Shown here piece after piece: positions 26,100-38,376 of a stretch of 64,000 bases of DNA. The notes beneath the pieces are model-generated. The model did not search any database. It was not told the origin of the DNA and saw only the letters and a program-made list of their open reading frames with translations. The stretch comes from Tetranychus cinnabarinus (Eukaryota > Arthropoda > Arachnida > Trombidiformes > Tetranychidae): assembly GCA_022266195.1 (NCBI GenBank), contig WHVY01000003.1, forward strand, positions 434,001 to 498,000, read 5' to 3'. Made by a program: the position numbers and the translations under genes. Within the stretch, counting starts at the first letter, position 1; each line of letters begins with the position of its first letter.

Positions 26100-29000
26100 T
26101 TAAAGTAAACGACCTCGACAGTTACTCGCCCCACAATGACACCACATTTTACGACCCTCAATTATTTCATAATTGTAGTCCCAACAGAGTTCAGTGAAAG
26201 CGGGTACAAATTTTAAGGAAAAGAGAGCTACCCAGGGAAAACGAAGATCATGAGTGTCGATGAACACATTTTGTACAAAACAGTTGGGATCACAACTGTG
26301 ATTAAAATAACGGCCAACATTGCCTTTACGTTTGGCATCCAATGAGTAAGCCGCTTTCTCACCGTATAATTGTCTAATGGGTTTACCTGGTTTTTTAGTT
26401 TTTTTAGTTCGCTCGGGATTTTTTCTAGACTTTTTATTAGAACCTTTTCTTTTCGATGTTTTCTTACGACCACGCGATTTGTGATGATAATTATCAGATT
26501 CTTGATCACTGCTTAAAGGTGAAATTGATTCATCTGAAGAAAGGTCTACATAAACCGATTCTTCATAACCTTCTTTAAAATTTTCAACAGTTTCTATATA
26601 ATCTAAATCGGCCAAATATTCATCGCCAAAATTGGCTCCGTGTGCGTCAGCCAACTCTTCATTGAGAACCTCGGCAGCGTATATACATATAAATGCACCA
26701 GGCGGAATATCATGGAGACACCTTATTCCCCAACCTTTCTTTTTAGTCTTGAATATTTGTAGACGAACACGAATTCCGTTTTGAACAACTCTATTTGCAC
26801 AATTGACATTGCATGCACAGTTAGTATTACATTCCCAAATACCAGTATGAAATGCTTCATATAATCTTCTGTGGTTATAGCCAAATTCGTCATCAAGACC
26901 CAGTATGTTACGGATAACTTCGAAGCTATCTTTTGTTAATCGTTGACACTCGCATTTACTTTTATCACGGCAGTTATCGGTACAATCACAGCAAACCATA
27001 AAATGGGGATCTAATTCGAGATTCACTCCACTAGCAGCAAATCTTGCAGGCCAATATTTAAATCCAGGAGTAATTGGCTCATCGTTGATCCAATTTATGC
27101 AGGATAATGAATGATTTTCAGTTCCTCGAGCAACATCAGCATCATAATAGTAGCACCCTTGAGACGTTTTACCATTTAATTCTGAGTATAAAACCAATTT
27201 AGGATGATAGGTGAATAGATCAATAGAAAGTTTCGATTTGGTTATGCTTAAAAATATATCAACTTCTTCTATGTTACGGAATCGGCGACCACAGGGAGAT
27301 ACATAGAAAATTGTTCGTTTTCTTTTATTTTTCACAGGATTTGTGAAGCAGGCTACTTGACGATCCCAGCCACAAATGATTGGTATTGCGTATGGATTAG
27401 TGTCACGATATCTTGAGATATCTTCATAGGAAACATTGATGCAGCTTGGAGAGCAACGATGTGGAACGTGTGGACTTGATACTAGATAGCGATTAGGTTT
27501 AGTTATAAATTCTGGGTAGAGTTCAAAATCAGCTTCGACACTAGATCCAAATGAATCAAGACGTTTTGCACCCGATCTTGGTGAATATCTCTTGTCCTCT
27601 TCATCAGTAAAACTATCTTCATCTCGGACAAATTGAACAAAAGGTCGCTGTTTTCTGGAATAACCAAGAATCGAAGATTGACTGGTTCCTTTTCTTGAAT
27701 GCCTTTTTTTACCATTGGTTTCAGGATTTTCGAGTGCCTTGAAAAGACCTGAAAGCGGTTTAAGTCTAGGTGATCCTCGGTACAGCCATTCATATTTTTC
27801 AAATTGGCGAAAATAAAATCTAACCAAACTGCAGTCCACTTGTTTAACTCTTCCTGGTACCCATTTGCCATCAATGTCTACATAGTCTCTCGCTCCTGCT
27901 TGATATTTGACTAAAGCTCTTTCTGGGTAATCATTAAAATATTTTTTAAGAAAAGGTTTCCTTTCTTCTGGTATATCATCAAGAAAGGACATGTTTTCTT
28001 CAGCAATTAAGAAAACAGAATCACAAGGTACATAGGCTACCAAACCATTGTCAAAAAAGACCAAATACCTAAATAAATTTGTTCGTCTAGCAACTTCGGC
28101 TATCAGTCCAGAGAACAGAAACTGGCGATTAGACTCTCCAAGAGGTTGACTAGGTTCAGTAGGATAATGAGCAATCACTCTATTCCTATTAGAGAGCATC
28201 ACGGAAGGTGTTTGACGGTAGGCCAATTGAGTTCCTTTTAGAAAAATACAAGGAATAAAAGAGTCTTCGAATGTAACGTTGTAATGGATTTTGCCGCTTA
28301 TTTTACACGTCTCAATAATGGTTGCCGGTTGCCATAAACTTTTGGCCATATTTTTTGGATCTGTGACAGCGAAGACTTGATCTCCAATGGCTAATGGTTT
28401 TCTGACAATGGGTCCAGAGTTTGGTAATTTGTATAGTTTTTGTAGATCAGCTAATGTGGTCATATTTACAATGTCTATTTCTGGTTCTTCTACAGCCTTT
28501 TTGATATCACCCAGGTTAATTTTTGAATCTTCACTTTCTATGGGCACATCTTTACCTATTTTCGTTTTATTGAGTCTATTTGGACGATTCTTTGAACCGA
28601 TTCTTGAATGTTGAGGGAAGCATCTTCTGTGTTGATGTCTCCTTCTCCAGTAATATGAGTTTCACTGAAATGGAAAATAAAAAGAGAAATAAATAATCAG
28701 GCTGAGCAGCGAAAAATGAATTAATTACTTACGGATAAGCGTATTTTTCACTAGATTCTTTCAACAATATACATTGTTCCATAATATTACATATTTCTTT
28801 CTCCAAAAAAACAAAACTATCTTCAATTTTTTTACATTGCTCGTCAAACGTATCTTGTTCTCTGAAAGATAAATAAAAATAAATAATTATAGATGTTTGG
28901 AGCAATGGACAGGTAGCGAAATTACTTTGACTTTATTGAAGCATCAATACATTGATTAATCTGCTCTTTCCACGGATCTGGATCGGCTTCACTTTTGACA

Positions 29001-29263
29001 GCAACATCAGGAACGGAAACAGAATAGTCAACATTTTCTCCTTCTTCATCACTTGATAAGGTAAAAGTATCCACAATGTTGCCATTATTTCCATTACATT
29101 GGCTAGGAGTATTTACTTTCTCAGAATCTCCATTAGAATTAATTAAATCACTTTGAGATTCCTCATCAGAGTTATCATCAAGCACAATTTCATCATAAAT
29201 AACAGTAGATTTAGAAAGAGTTGGCTTTTGTTCACTAGATTCATCTAAATTAGAATCAGACAT
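26100..29263 (-). CDS. SETDB1: SETDB1/eggless histone H3-K9 methyltransferase (apparent 1-base frameshift)
   Basis: Nuclear methyltransferase that trimethylates H3K9 to make heterochromatin. Coding exons: 29263-28926 (ATG, MSDSNLDE, acidic), 28861-28733 (helical, EQDTFDEQ...) and 28664-26100. Both introns are phase 2. Numbering an 815-codon open stretch of exon 3 that begins at 28547, it carries Tudor domains (about 50-265), MBD (395-460, YVSPCGRRFRN), Cys-rich pre-SET (518-590, CCDCTDNCRDKSKCEC), a SET domain (600-800) split by a Lys/Ser-rich insert (660-728) as usual for SETDB1, NHSCDPN (749-755), and post-SET CHCGASNCRG ending RGRLL. Catalytic and zinc residues are present. Oddity: the frame entering exon 3 hits TAG at 28557-28555, and the long frame lies one base off. 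One extra base in the T4 run (28559-28562 or 28565-28568) would join them smoothly (SIKRK into IGKD). Assembly error or a real mutation are both possible. Confidence 0.93.
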
Positions 29264-30473
29264 GATGCTATTCAACCAGTTGAATGGAAACTGATCGACA
29301 ACTTAGGACACTCAAATACACAAAACAATAAATTGATGACTGACATTCAAAATCAGTGTTAACATATTAAAATAAGAAAATGATGTGTTTAAATAAACTG
29401 TACTGACATATCCTAAAATCACATGTAAAGATGTTTTGATTTTTTGCTTATCAAAGCCTGCTGTTGGGGACTGTTCAATAATTTACAAACAGACTAAAGC
29501 TTTATTTACATTGCGCTTAATTTTAGCGTCTTTTAACCCGAACTGTTGTTGCTAATTTTTTATCTCTTATCGTCCGATTTTAAAAGCTGACCGACATCTT
29601 GAAATATGTCATAAATTTTCTATTCGATTGTGTCAGTGTTTAATTATTGAATTATGCTTACTAGATTGTTTAACTAATCGCCTCTATCTGGATTGAGTAA
29701 AGTGTTATTTTATCTCTATTTGTTTATTGTTTGCTATCCACGGATTTCTTGGGATTTGCTTGGTTTTAGAATATAAGTTTCATTTAATGGTAACTTATAA
29801 ATACACCGATATATTATATACCGATATAAATTTATTAATAAATTTATACTTTATTAACTACTATTTTAGTTGTTAAAAATTGTTTGAACTGTGAAAGTGG
29901 AATAATTTAAAGGTATCTCAATCTCCAAGCAAGACGCAAATTCACTGGTTTATCTTTGCTTTTATCGTTACCAGCAAAGATTCGTTTAATCTATCGAGTA
30001 TCCTTTTGGCTCTATTCATAATCACCGAGGACAAAATCTGTTTATATCAAAGTTAATTTTGCGAAAAATGTTAGAGTTGAAACTCAGCTTTATCGCGTTT
30101 GATAGAGCTTACAAAAGCCCTCAAGCAAACAATATTTAGTACATTTTACATTGCCAGAATAAACAGAATTAACATAGTCATCAATAAATCAATATTGAAA
30201 GTTGTATTGAGATCAAACATTTGGAGTTTAAGGGGTTGATAACGCTTTATTTTTGAACATTTTCCGAGTCGTCTAATAATTTTTGTGGGAATTGAGAAAG
30301 GCAACAACTTTGAGGAGTTGATTTTTGTTAAATTGTCTTTTGTATTGTATAGATGTATTTATATAAGTGTGAATTGTTGTGGGTTTTAACTTTTTTTACG
30401 ATTAGTTGCAATTAGTCTTTAATCACATTTTTTGGTCATTTGTAGGGTTGTTTCTTCTTTTGGATGCTTCTTT
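29264..30473. other. Intergenic, between SETDB1 promoter and receptor 3' end
   Basis: No exon recognised. It should contain the SETDB1 promoter and 5' UTR, and the 3' UTR of the upstream receptor gene (a minus-strand AATAAA is at 30251-30246). Around 29800-29860 there is a very A+T-rich patch with the duplicated motif ACCGATAT around a TATATA palindrome. Confidence 0.5.
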
Positions 30474-33400
30474 CTATCCAATTGAAGCTATTGTCGTAGC
30501 ATCCAACATTGAGCTAGTTGTTGTCATCGCCAAGGATTCATTAATTGCCTTCTGTTTTGATTGTGCCTTCTGGATTAATCCTTGATTAACAGTTGAACGT
30601 GAAAAGTCGGCAACAATCAAGAAGTAAGAAGCGATAGCAGCAACAGTCTAAAATGGTATAAAAATACAACAAGTTAGTTTGATTCAATAATGCATCTTGA
30701 TATTTTTGAGCAACTAAGCCTGACAATTTGAGCAAATGCCACAATCAAGAATACTTACGTTCGAAATAGATGAATTGGTTATGACAAACAGATCAAGAAT
30801 TGAATAACCAATTGTTGGACCTCGAACCCGATGCAGAAACGTTGACATCTTATAGAAAATGAATGAAAAGACAAATAATTAGTAAATTGGTTAATGTTGA
30901 TCTTGCTAATACTTACATTAACCTCAATATCAATTGGAAGTTGAAGCAAAGAAAGTGTATGAAGTGAAGTGTAAGGAGCATGAGCCTGAAAAGAGAAACA
31001 AAAATAACAATTAATCAACTTCGTTTAGCAATCAAACCATTTTATGGAGTTTTTGGAGTTTTCTTATGCCTGTAAATTAAATTAATCAATGAGCAAGATT
31101 TATAGTTGATATTTCAATTGATGATGAGCCTTTTGCTCATTTTAATCAATCTAATGTAAAATCTTCCAGAATAAATAAGGAGAGTCAATCAAATTTAATG
31201 ATTGATCAATTTTTAAATAATTTCAACATTGTAATGATACATTACATGTATCTATTGATGAAATTGGGTAATTAATAATGATTGAGACTTTTACCGTATT
31301 TCTGGTCATAAATCAATATCAATTGAAAAAGATAAATCATAAACAGAACCATTAATATTGATAATTTATAAATCGATCTCGAAGATTTACTGCAACCTAT
31401 TGATATCAATTTCCCGATTTTTATAACTCGTTGGATTTAAAATCAATCTTGACCAATTAATTTGTCAAAAATCTGGCTTTCATCAACAGAGCAAAAAATT
31501 GATCAAAATTTGAATCAATGACGCCTTAATTCTGACTTTAAATGATTGAAATGATGAGTTCGCCCGTTGAACAATTTTAGGAATTTTCTATTCCAATTGT
31601 AGTTCATTGTGAGTAAATCATCAAATAACTACTTATCTAACCATTCGTTCAACTTATGAGCTGTAGATTTGATTAAATCAAGATCTAGTGATCAAATATC
31701 TATGATCAAACTTACAATTGTATGTTGAACAAATGACAATTGAGACAATTGAAATTACTCAGATATAAATTAATCATTTGTTGGCCTTTGTTAATTCCAC
31801 AGTTGTATCAACTAACAGTTATTCAACCTTCATCTTGATTACTTAATTCAAGATTGTAGGTTGAATGGACTGAAATGGTGTAAAAGTGATGAGTTTTACG
31901 GCAAATACAGAGTGAATTTAATTGCATCCAACTTATCTAACCATTACCTAATCAGAAACAAATCTTAATTGTCTATTCAATACACTTATGTTGTTTCTAA
32001 CCATTTTATTAGTAGATAGAATGATTCAATAGTTGATTCAGTACAAGAAATGTACACAATGAACTCACATGAATCTGATCAGATGGCAGATCACAACAGC
32101 CAAGTTTCATTGTGCAGTTAAGTAAATTGAAAGTAACCCAAGTCTGCCAAAATTTATGTAACGATTGGCGATAATGAAATGAAAATTCAATTGTAATGTA
32201 ATGTCTATTTTTCAATAATAAAAGTAAAGTAAATGATAAAAAATGATTGTTTCATTTTTAATGAATATGTTTTCTGAAAATCGTCCAACGCAAAATTTAA
32301 GCTTCTTGAAAGGATGATCATGATTATTCAATGACTTCAAAGAAATCAATATGAATATAATTAGAATTATGATCAAATGAGCAAAAGCTTTAAAACTGTT
32401 GGCAACAGGGTAAAAAGCTAATAAAATACTTGATTATCACCATTTAGTGAGCTTTTTAAAAAACATCATTTCACTCAAAAATGAATTTATAACCATACTT
32501 TAGGTTAATAAAAAGAAATTAGAATTGAAAAACAACTCAAACTTAGCAACAATTAATAAAATTTTTTACTTAGTAATCATTTTATGTTGATTGCCTTGTT
32601 CGGTTAATCTTACAAGCAACTTATATTGCCTCTAATATAACGGCTTCATTTTATGATTCAAGTTGTGTTGATAGTAATACGCATTAGCTTTCTTCCTACC
32701 GAAATTGGCGTTTTCCTATTCGATGTTATGCTCATCTTTTTGATGATAACCTAAGTCAATTTAAAACAAGATAAAACTTACCTCAGAAGAAACATCAGCC
32801 GCAGAAACTGAAAGAACAGCCATGATAAGAAAGGTGTGACCCAATATAAACCATGAGAAAATAGCCAGAGGTGTATCAAGATCCCCAAAGAAAAGTGTAT
32901 ACATAACATAACAGAAGTTGGGAATAAAATTACCAATAATGTAGAAGAGAATATATTGCCAGAATGAATTGGATTCATCGGTAATTTCACACAAATCATT
33001 GTGAGCAAAATAGAGTCTGGTTAGGTCATCGTTTTTAGATCCCGGTGGACCAGGATCACCTTCAGCCAGGGTTTCAATTTCCGAGGCAACATCGGAAAAC
33101 TTTTTCTGTACCATTAGACAAACCAGGTTAAAGTAAGAGGTGGTAAACATTATGATTCCGGTCATAAAGAAGTACCAGATAACTTGGACAACCAGCCAGG
33201 GCATGAACAATCTAAAAGTATGAGCATCCATATTATCTCGAGCTGACGAGTAGGTTAGATAGCCCATTGATCCAGTTACCCACATGGTAATGGTCAAGTT
33301 GAAGAGGGTAAAGAAAAGAGTCCGCCATCGATGGAAACCAAGCTTATCATTGGGATCAGTTGACTGATGCTGGCTGAATGTCATGAAAGGTATGAACCAG

Positions 33401-33810
33401 GAGAGATCACGTTCCTTGAGAAGGAAAGTTGTTGCCACCAAAGCAGAGGAAAAGGCATAATAAAAGGTCGGCATTAGATAATACATTCGATAATCGTTCC
33501 AATAAACGGAAAGATCGCCCATCAAGATTGCCAAGCCTTTGTCATCGATAAACATTAACACAAACCCACGAACCGCAAAGAACCATAACATTGCAGTAAT
33601 CAATTGACAGTAAAGTCGTTTTATTTTAACCGGAGTCCGATCCTGTTTAATGGGTCCAAATCGACGCTCATGGTCTAATCCACTGGATAAAAGGCCAAAT
33701 ATTTTGAACCAAGTTTCATACGATAATTTGGGTATATTTCCATATAAACCTTCCTTTGGATTTGAAGAAGGATGAGAGAAGCTTTTACGTTGTTCAAATT
33801 GATGTTGCAT
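30474..33810 (-). CDS. Gustatory-receptor-like seven-transmembrane protein (four exons)
   Basis: Coding exons 33810-32782 (343 aa), 30985-30917 (23 aa), 30848-30759 (30 aa) and 30647-30474 (57 aa, TAG), giving 453 aa in total. All donors are GTAAGT or close to it, all acceptors are pyrimidine-rich AG, and every intron is phase 0. Small phase-0 C-terminal exons are a hallmark of arthropod gustatory receptors. The true start is the ATG at 33810 (MQHQFEQRK); no upstream in-frame ATG is needed. About seven hydrophobic segments are visible, starting near AMLWFFAVRGF. The penultimate hydrophobic block ends in LSVSAADVSSE, and the last exon carries SYFLIVADF, resembling the family TYxxxxxQF motif. 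The likely role is a plasma-membrane chemoreceptor or ligand-gated cation channel; the ligand is unknown. The first intron is long (about 1.8 kb). The family call rests on topology, exon pattern and motif rather than on an alignment. Confidence 0.78.
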
Positions 33811-36425
33811 TTTTGTTGATTTCAATTTCTGACAGCACCAATCAATTTAATGTCACTTAATTTATTTGGTTATTTTAAGGTGTTCAAGTTAACCCGAAAA
33901 TAACCCAATTTAAAACAAAGGATTGGGATTAAAAACACAAAGGAAAAATTACTTCAACGGTTTTTTTGTCAACCTTAAAATGGTCTTGTAGGTTTTTCAA
34001 CAAAATGAGACAAAGTTCAACCTCAAACTCTTGCTGGTTCAACGTGAAGAATATGATGAAACAAAGGTTCAACTTAATGATAATTAGCTTATCTTTTTTC
34101 TATTCTCTTTCTTTATATTATTCTATTCCTTTAGATTTTTTTGTTTCTTTGAAAGTCTTTATCTTTTGATCTTTCCAATGTTACTCTATTTTAAAAAAAA
34201 GAGTGGCGCAAAACAGTGACTATTAACAATTTAGACTTGAAATTGATCGTGTTTACTTTCAACCCTTAACAGTTAATCACCAGTTGATCATCGATTGATT
34301 TAGTTGCTTCTTCTTCGTTCTCTTCCTTTGATTCCATTTTACATTTATAATTTTTCATTGCTTCAGTTTTATTATAAACCCTTGCCTTTATTATAATCAT
34401 TATTTGTATATCATGGGTTATTGGTTGCTAAACGCAATGACACAATTAACAATTGATCATTCAAAACCGAGTCTTCATCTGAAATCATCATGGGAATGGT
34501 AAATTGTTCATGTTAATAAGAGTATATGAATAAAAACAAAGGTAAAACCTGGAAACAAAAATACTCTTTTTTTACAGAAGTTACTCAAAAGTGTATCTTA
34601 AGAAAAGGTTGACTTTGCGTACTGAAAGTATGCAGTTACCTTCAATTACCTTATTGATTTTCAAATAGTTAATTCCTTAGTTACTCTTAAATTTTGATTG
34701 TTTTACCTTTTTGATAATAAACCTTATTCCATTGAAATCATTGTCTCTATCGATAATTTATATTGATCTATTGATTCAATTCAATCATCTTTTCCTTTGG
34801 CTAATTGAAACACTTTTGACTTTCAAGACAATTACATTTGTTGTGGGTTTTTTTAGGCTTGAGCTTTAGCTAATTAATACAATTTTGGTTAATCCTTGAC
34901 AGTGATTTCATTGACAATCAGGTCAATCAACCTTTCATCATTCACCAATCAACTGTTTCAACTGACCATGGAGTGATCAACTTTCACTCATTTTGATTAC
35001 CAGTCTAGCTTCAGTTATCATTGAATTCATTGACTTAACCAAATGATCATTTGGTTTGGGCTAAATTAATGTTTAATAATAGTTACGCTTGATTATAATC
35101 AATTTTCAAATTAACCCAATAATCTTTGTTCCAATTTCATCGTTTCATTAAATTTATTAATTATACAATATTTACAATTAAAGGTTCATTGTTTGTGACC
35201 AATTGACTGTTTAAAGGCACAACAAACACTTCTAATTGTTTCCAGTCTCATCTCTCTTTTTTTACCCAAATTGTATCATTTTTTGGGTTTCAATTGTATT
35301 TCATTCAATTTCATCAATTGTTGAAATCCAAACAATTTGCTCGTTAACAGTTGAAATTGAAAATACAATCAAATATTAGGTTTGTGACAATTTAAGATGT
35401 TTTCAAGTCTCAGCTTGAGACTGAGTTTGGGTTTTCATTAGATTTTCATTTTTCACCATTTTCTTGGCAATTTCTGGTTCTTTCTGATTAAGGATGATGA
35501 TTAAATACTGGAATCGTACTGTTTTGATAATGATCAACTAATCAAGTAATGAACAGTAATCAGGACAAATTGAATCCACAGTTGGCCAAAAGGAAAAGTA
35601 ATGATGAGATTGACGCTCACGCAATAACCAACAGGGAGGATTTGATGAACATGTTGAAGATCATGATTATTATGATAATGATTAAAGGAGAAATTAAATT
35701 ATAAAGTAAATAAGATACAATGGTCGAACGTTTTAGTCTATTGAAGCGATTAATGCCAATTTTTCATAACCACATTTTGTTACCAGTTTATGTTTATTGA
35801 GCAATGCTTATTGAGCCTGAAGATTCTGAAGGCGAGGATTTAGTTGATTGAGGTTTGATAAGATCATGATTAAACCCCTTTCACCATGATGAGTTACGGG
35901 GTTGGAGGTGGTTATGAGGGTGGAAGCAAGTTCAACAATGTACAGCTTATGATGGGTCTGCAAGGGTCTACAAGAGCAACCCCTTTTATGTTTGCTTTGT
36001 GGGTTGCACTGGTTTTACCATTCAATTTTTTTGCTTTTCATTTTTCCATATAAAATGGTTCATCATCAGTTTATTAACTCTCATTAAGTTGATTAAATGT
36101 CCTCCAATTAACATCTCATCATCTTCATCGTTTTACAATCAATTTTTCATCGTCTGTTGTGGTTATAATGAAGATCCTTTAGGCCTCAACTCATCAACCT
36201 AACCGTTTTTACTCTACCGATTCAACAGTTAATCTGTTTTTCATTTTTCTTTGTGAATCTGGTTTTCCTTCGTTAAAAGGTTAACTCAAGACAATCTATT
36301 AATCAGTAAGCTTTATTTAATTTAGTTTATATAACTATAACAATTAATGATCAACGATTTGGATTGATTTTCATGTTTACAATGGTAATCTTTTGTCTGT
36401 CTGTCTCTTCCCTCTTAGACCAGGT
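33811..36425. other. Intergenic between receptor and His-rich gene 1
   Basis: No coding exon recognised. It separates the divergently transcribed receptor (minus) and first histidine-rich gene (plus), so it should hold both promoters. It is A+T-rich with no repeats that stand out. Confidence 0.5.
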
Positions 36426-36431
36426 TATAAG
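36426..36431 (+). promoter_or_regulatory. TATA box of His-rich gene 1
   Basis: TATAAG lies 50 bases upstream of the ATG at 36476. A start site about 30 bases downstream would leave a 5' UTR of only about 20 bases. The assignment is by position and motif only. Confidence 0.4.
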
Positions 36432-36475
36432 CTGTTAAAAGTGCCTTCTTGCTGTGGATTATATACTCGCTCATT

Positions 36476-37396
36476 ATGAGACATTTAAGTTTATTTATAA
36501 TCGCTTTTTTTGCTATTTCAATCGGAAATGTATCACCTAAGAAGAAGGGAAAGGTAAGTAAATTGTTAATTTATTAATTAGTAGTTATTGATTCTCTAAA
36601 AACATCCAAGTTACCATCTCTAGTGAGCCAAGTGATTTCCAAACGAGCAAAAACCCAAAAATGATATAGAATCAATAACATTAATGATATTTTTTCTAAT
36701 ACCTGAATTGATAGGATAGACAATAATTTAATTGATTGTTACTTCAATTGCTCTCGATTCACAATGAATGGTAACTTTGGACAATCATTAACGAAATAGT
36801 GAAAATATTATATAAATGTATACCTTTGAGAAGCATTAATGGTAACCTCACTGTTTCATCTTTTATTTCTGGTTTTAGGACCGAACCATTATTCTTGGTG
36901 GAGGCGGTGGTGGACCACCTTCAGGTGGAGGATCACATATTGTTCCCATCCCTATTCCCTATCCAATACCTGTTCCAATGGGCCAGCATCACCATGCACC
37001 ACCACAAATACAGCATATACCTCAAAGTCAACCGCAAATAATTCTGGTTCCGTAAGTGATTGTCTCAACCAAAATAAAACCTGTTCAACATCCAACTTGT
37101 ACTGTTGTCTTCCGTATCTGTCCTTACTGTATTTATTGTTAACCCTATCATCAATTTTTGATTTGGTTTTCATTCGATTCTTTCTCTTTCTCTCATTTTC
37201 TTTCCATTACATTTTCACTAGAGTTTTCACTTCTCTTCCCTCTTCCAGGACATATCAACACTCTTATCATCACCCAGTTGATCACTGGTCTGGCCATGGA
37301 CAGGGATACGACAGTTGGGGCGGTGGAGTCCAATATTTGGGTCATATTGGTGGCAATGGTCATCTTCAGGGAAACATGTTTGGCAAAAGAAAATAA
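36476..37396 (+). CDS. Secreted His/Gly/Pro-rich protein 1 (132 aa, three exons)
   Basis: Exons 36476-36553, 36879-37051 and 37249-37396, all with consensus splice sites (GTAAGT donors; TTTTAG and CTTCCAG acceptors) and phases 0 and 2. Exon 1 encodes a signal peptide (MRHLSLFIIAFFAISIGN) followed by a basic PKKKGK. Exon 2 gives a Gly run, then PIPIPYPIPVPM and an HHH/Gln/Pro stretch. Exon 3 is rich in His, Tyr, Trp and Gly (YQHSYHHPVDHWSGHG) and ends GKRK. The mature protein has no cysteines, is of low complexity and is likely extracellular. Clustered histidines could bind metal or act in a pH-dependent matrix, but this is inference. It is a tandem relative of the next gene: both share the PIP/PVP motif and the CC|N split-proline intron. 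AATAAA at 37786-37791 is a candidate poly(A) signal. I recognise no named family. Confidence 0.75.
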
Positions 37397-38277
37397 TTAC
37401 TCAATTCTGAATATGAAGCAAACAAACATTTTGTCTCTCACCTTTTTTGATCCTTTTTTTCACTCAAATTAATGACCTTTTCAATATCATTGTTACCTTT
37501 TTTTAGTTCACGATTGTAAAACATTGTAACTACTTTTTTTCTTGATTTGATTGGCCTTTTGTTTACCTCCGTTGATACATGAAAGCTTACATTTTCATGC
37601 TAATCATAGCTCGACTCATTTTCAATTGTCCCTCCTCAATATGAGATTTCAAATAATCTGTTACAATTAAAAGTGATTACAAGCTGTTTGTTTTCCACTC
37701 TTGTAAATAGTAATTCAAATTGTCTCCTGATGCTATTCAATTTTTGCCAAGTAAATCATTGAAGTCACAATTTTCAAGCGACTTTAATAAAGCAGCTATG
37801 CATTTGTTGTAGACACAAATTGAGTGTATTTCACTATCAAATGATTCCAGAAACACCGTTAATCTCTCATTGAATAGGGATTAATATTGAAAGATATTTT
37901 TCAAATTAGTCTAAATCATGGTCAATTTAAAATGAATTTCCTGGTGGCTGATTGTCAATTGAATAGTGAATGAAGTCAAGTTGAAATGGCAACAATTAAG
38001 AACATTATAATTGTCACTTGTATAAGAGTCGGAGTGATAAACAAACTGTATTAACACGGTGTAATCAGTGACAATAGTGGCAAACCATTTTTGATTGGGA
38101 TTGAAGTTGATTAAAGAGGACAGTCGCTAATTAATCAAAAACAGGACCGGAAGAGTTAGATATGGATATTACTTTTGCAACATGATGAGAAAGTGAGATT
38201 GATTAAGATGCACAAGAAGAGATTTAATCAAGCATTGAATTTATTGAGTGAGATGGAAGAGAGTGAGAAATTATTGT
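37397..38277. other. 3' UTR of His-rich gene 1 and spacer
   Basis: This contains the presumed 3' UTR of gene 1 up to the AATAAA at 37786-37791. The segment 37735-37808, which spans this signal, is repeated at 43726-43786. The rest is spacer with no exon recognised. Confidence 0.5.
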
Positions 38278-38286
38278 TATAAAAGG
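38278..38286 (+). promoter_or_regulatory. TATA box of His-rich gene 2
   Basis: TATAAAAGG is a consensus TATA box 99 bases upstream of the ATG at 38377. It predicts a start site near 38310 and a 5' UTR of about 65-70 bases. It supports this locus being, or having recently been, a transcribed gene. Confidence 0.65.
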
Positions 38287-38376
38287 ATTATCAAATAAAA
38301 TCAAGACTTCAAATAACAATCAATAATCAAAGTGTCAAATCCTAATCAAAAAGAACGCCAAAAATTAAGCGCCAAC

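Noticed and set aside
27503..27874. 123-codon minus-strand frame inside SETDB1
   Set aside because: Shadow of the Tudor and linker region in another frame.
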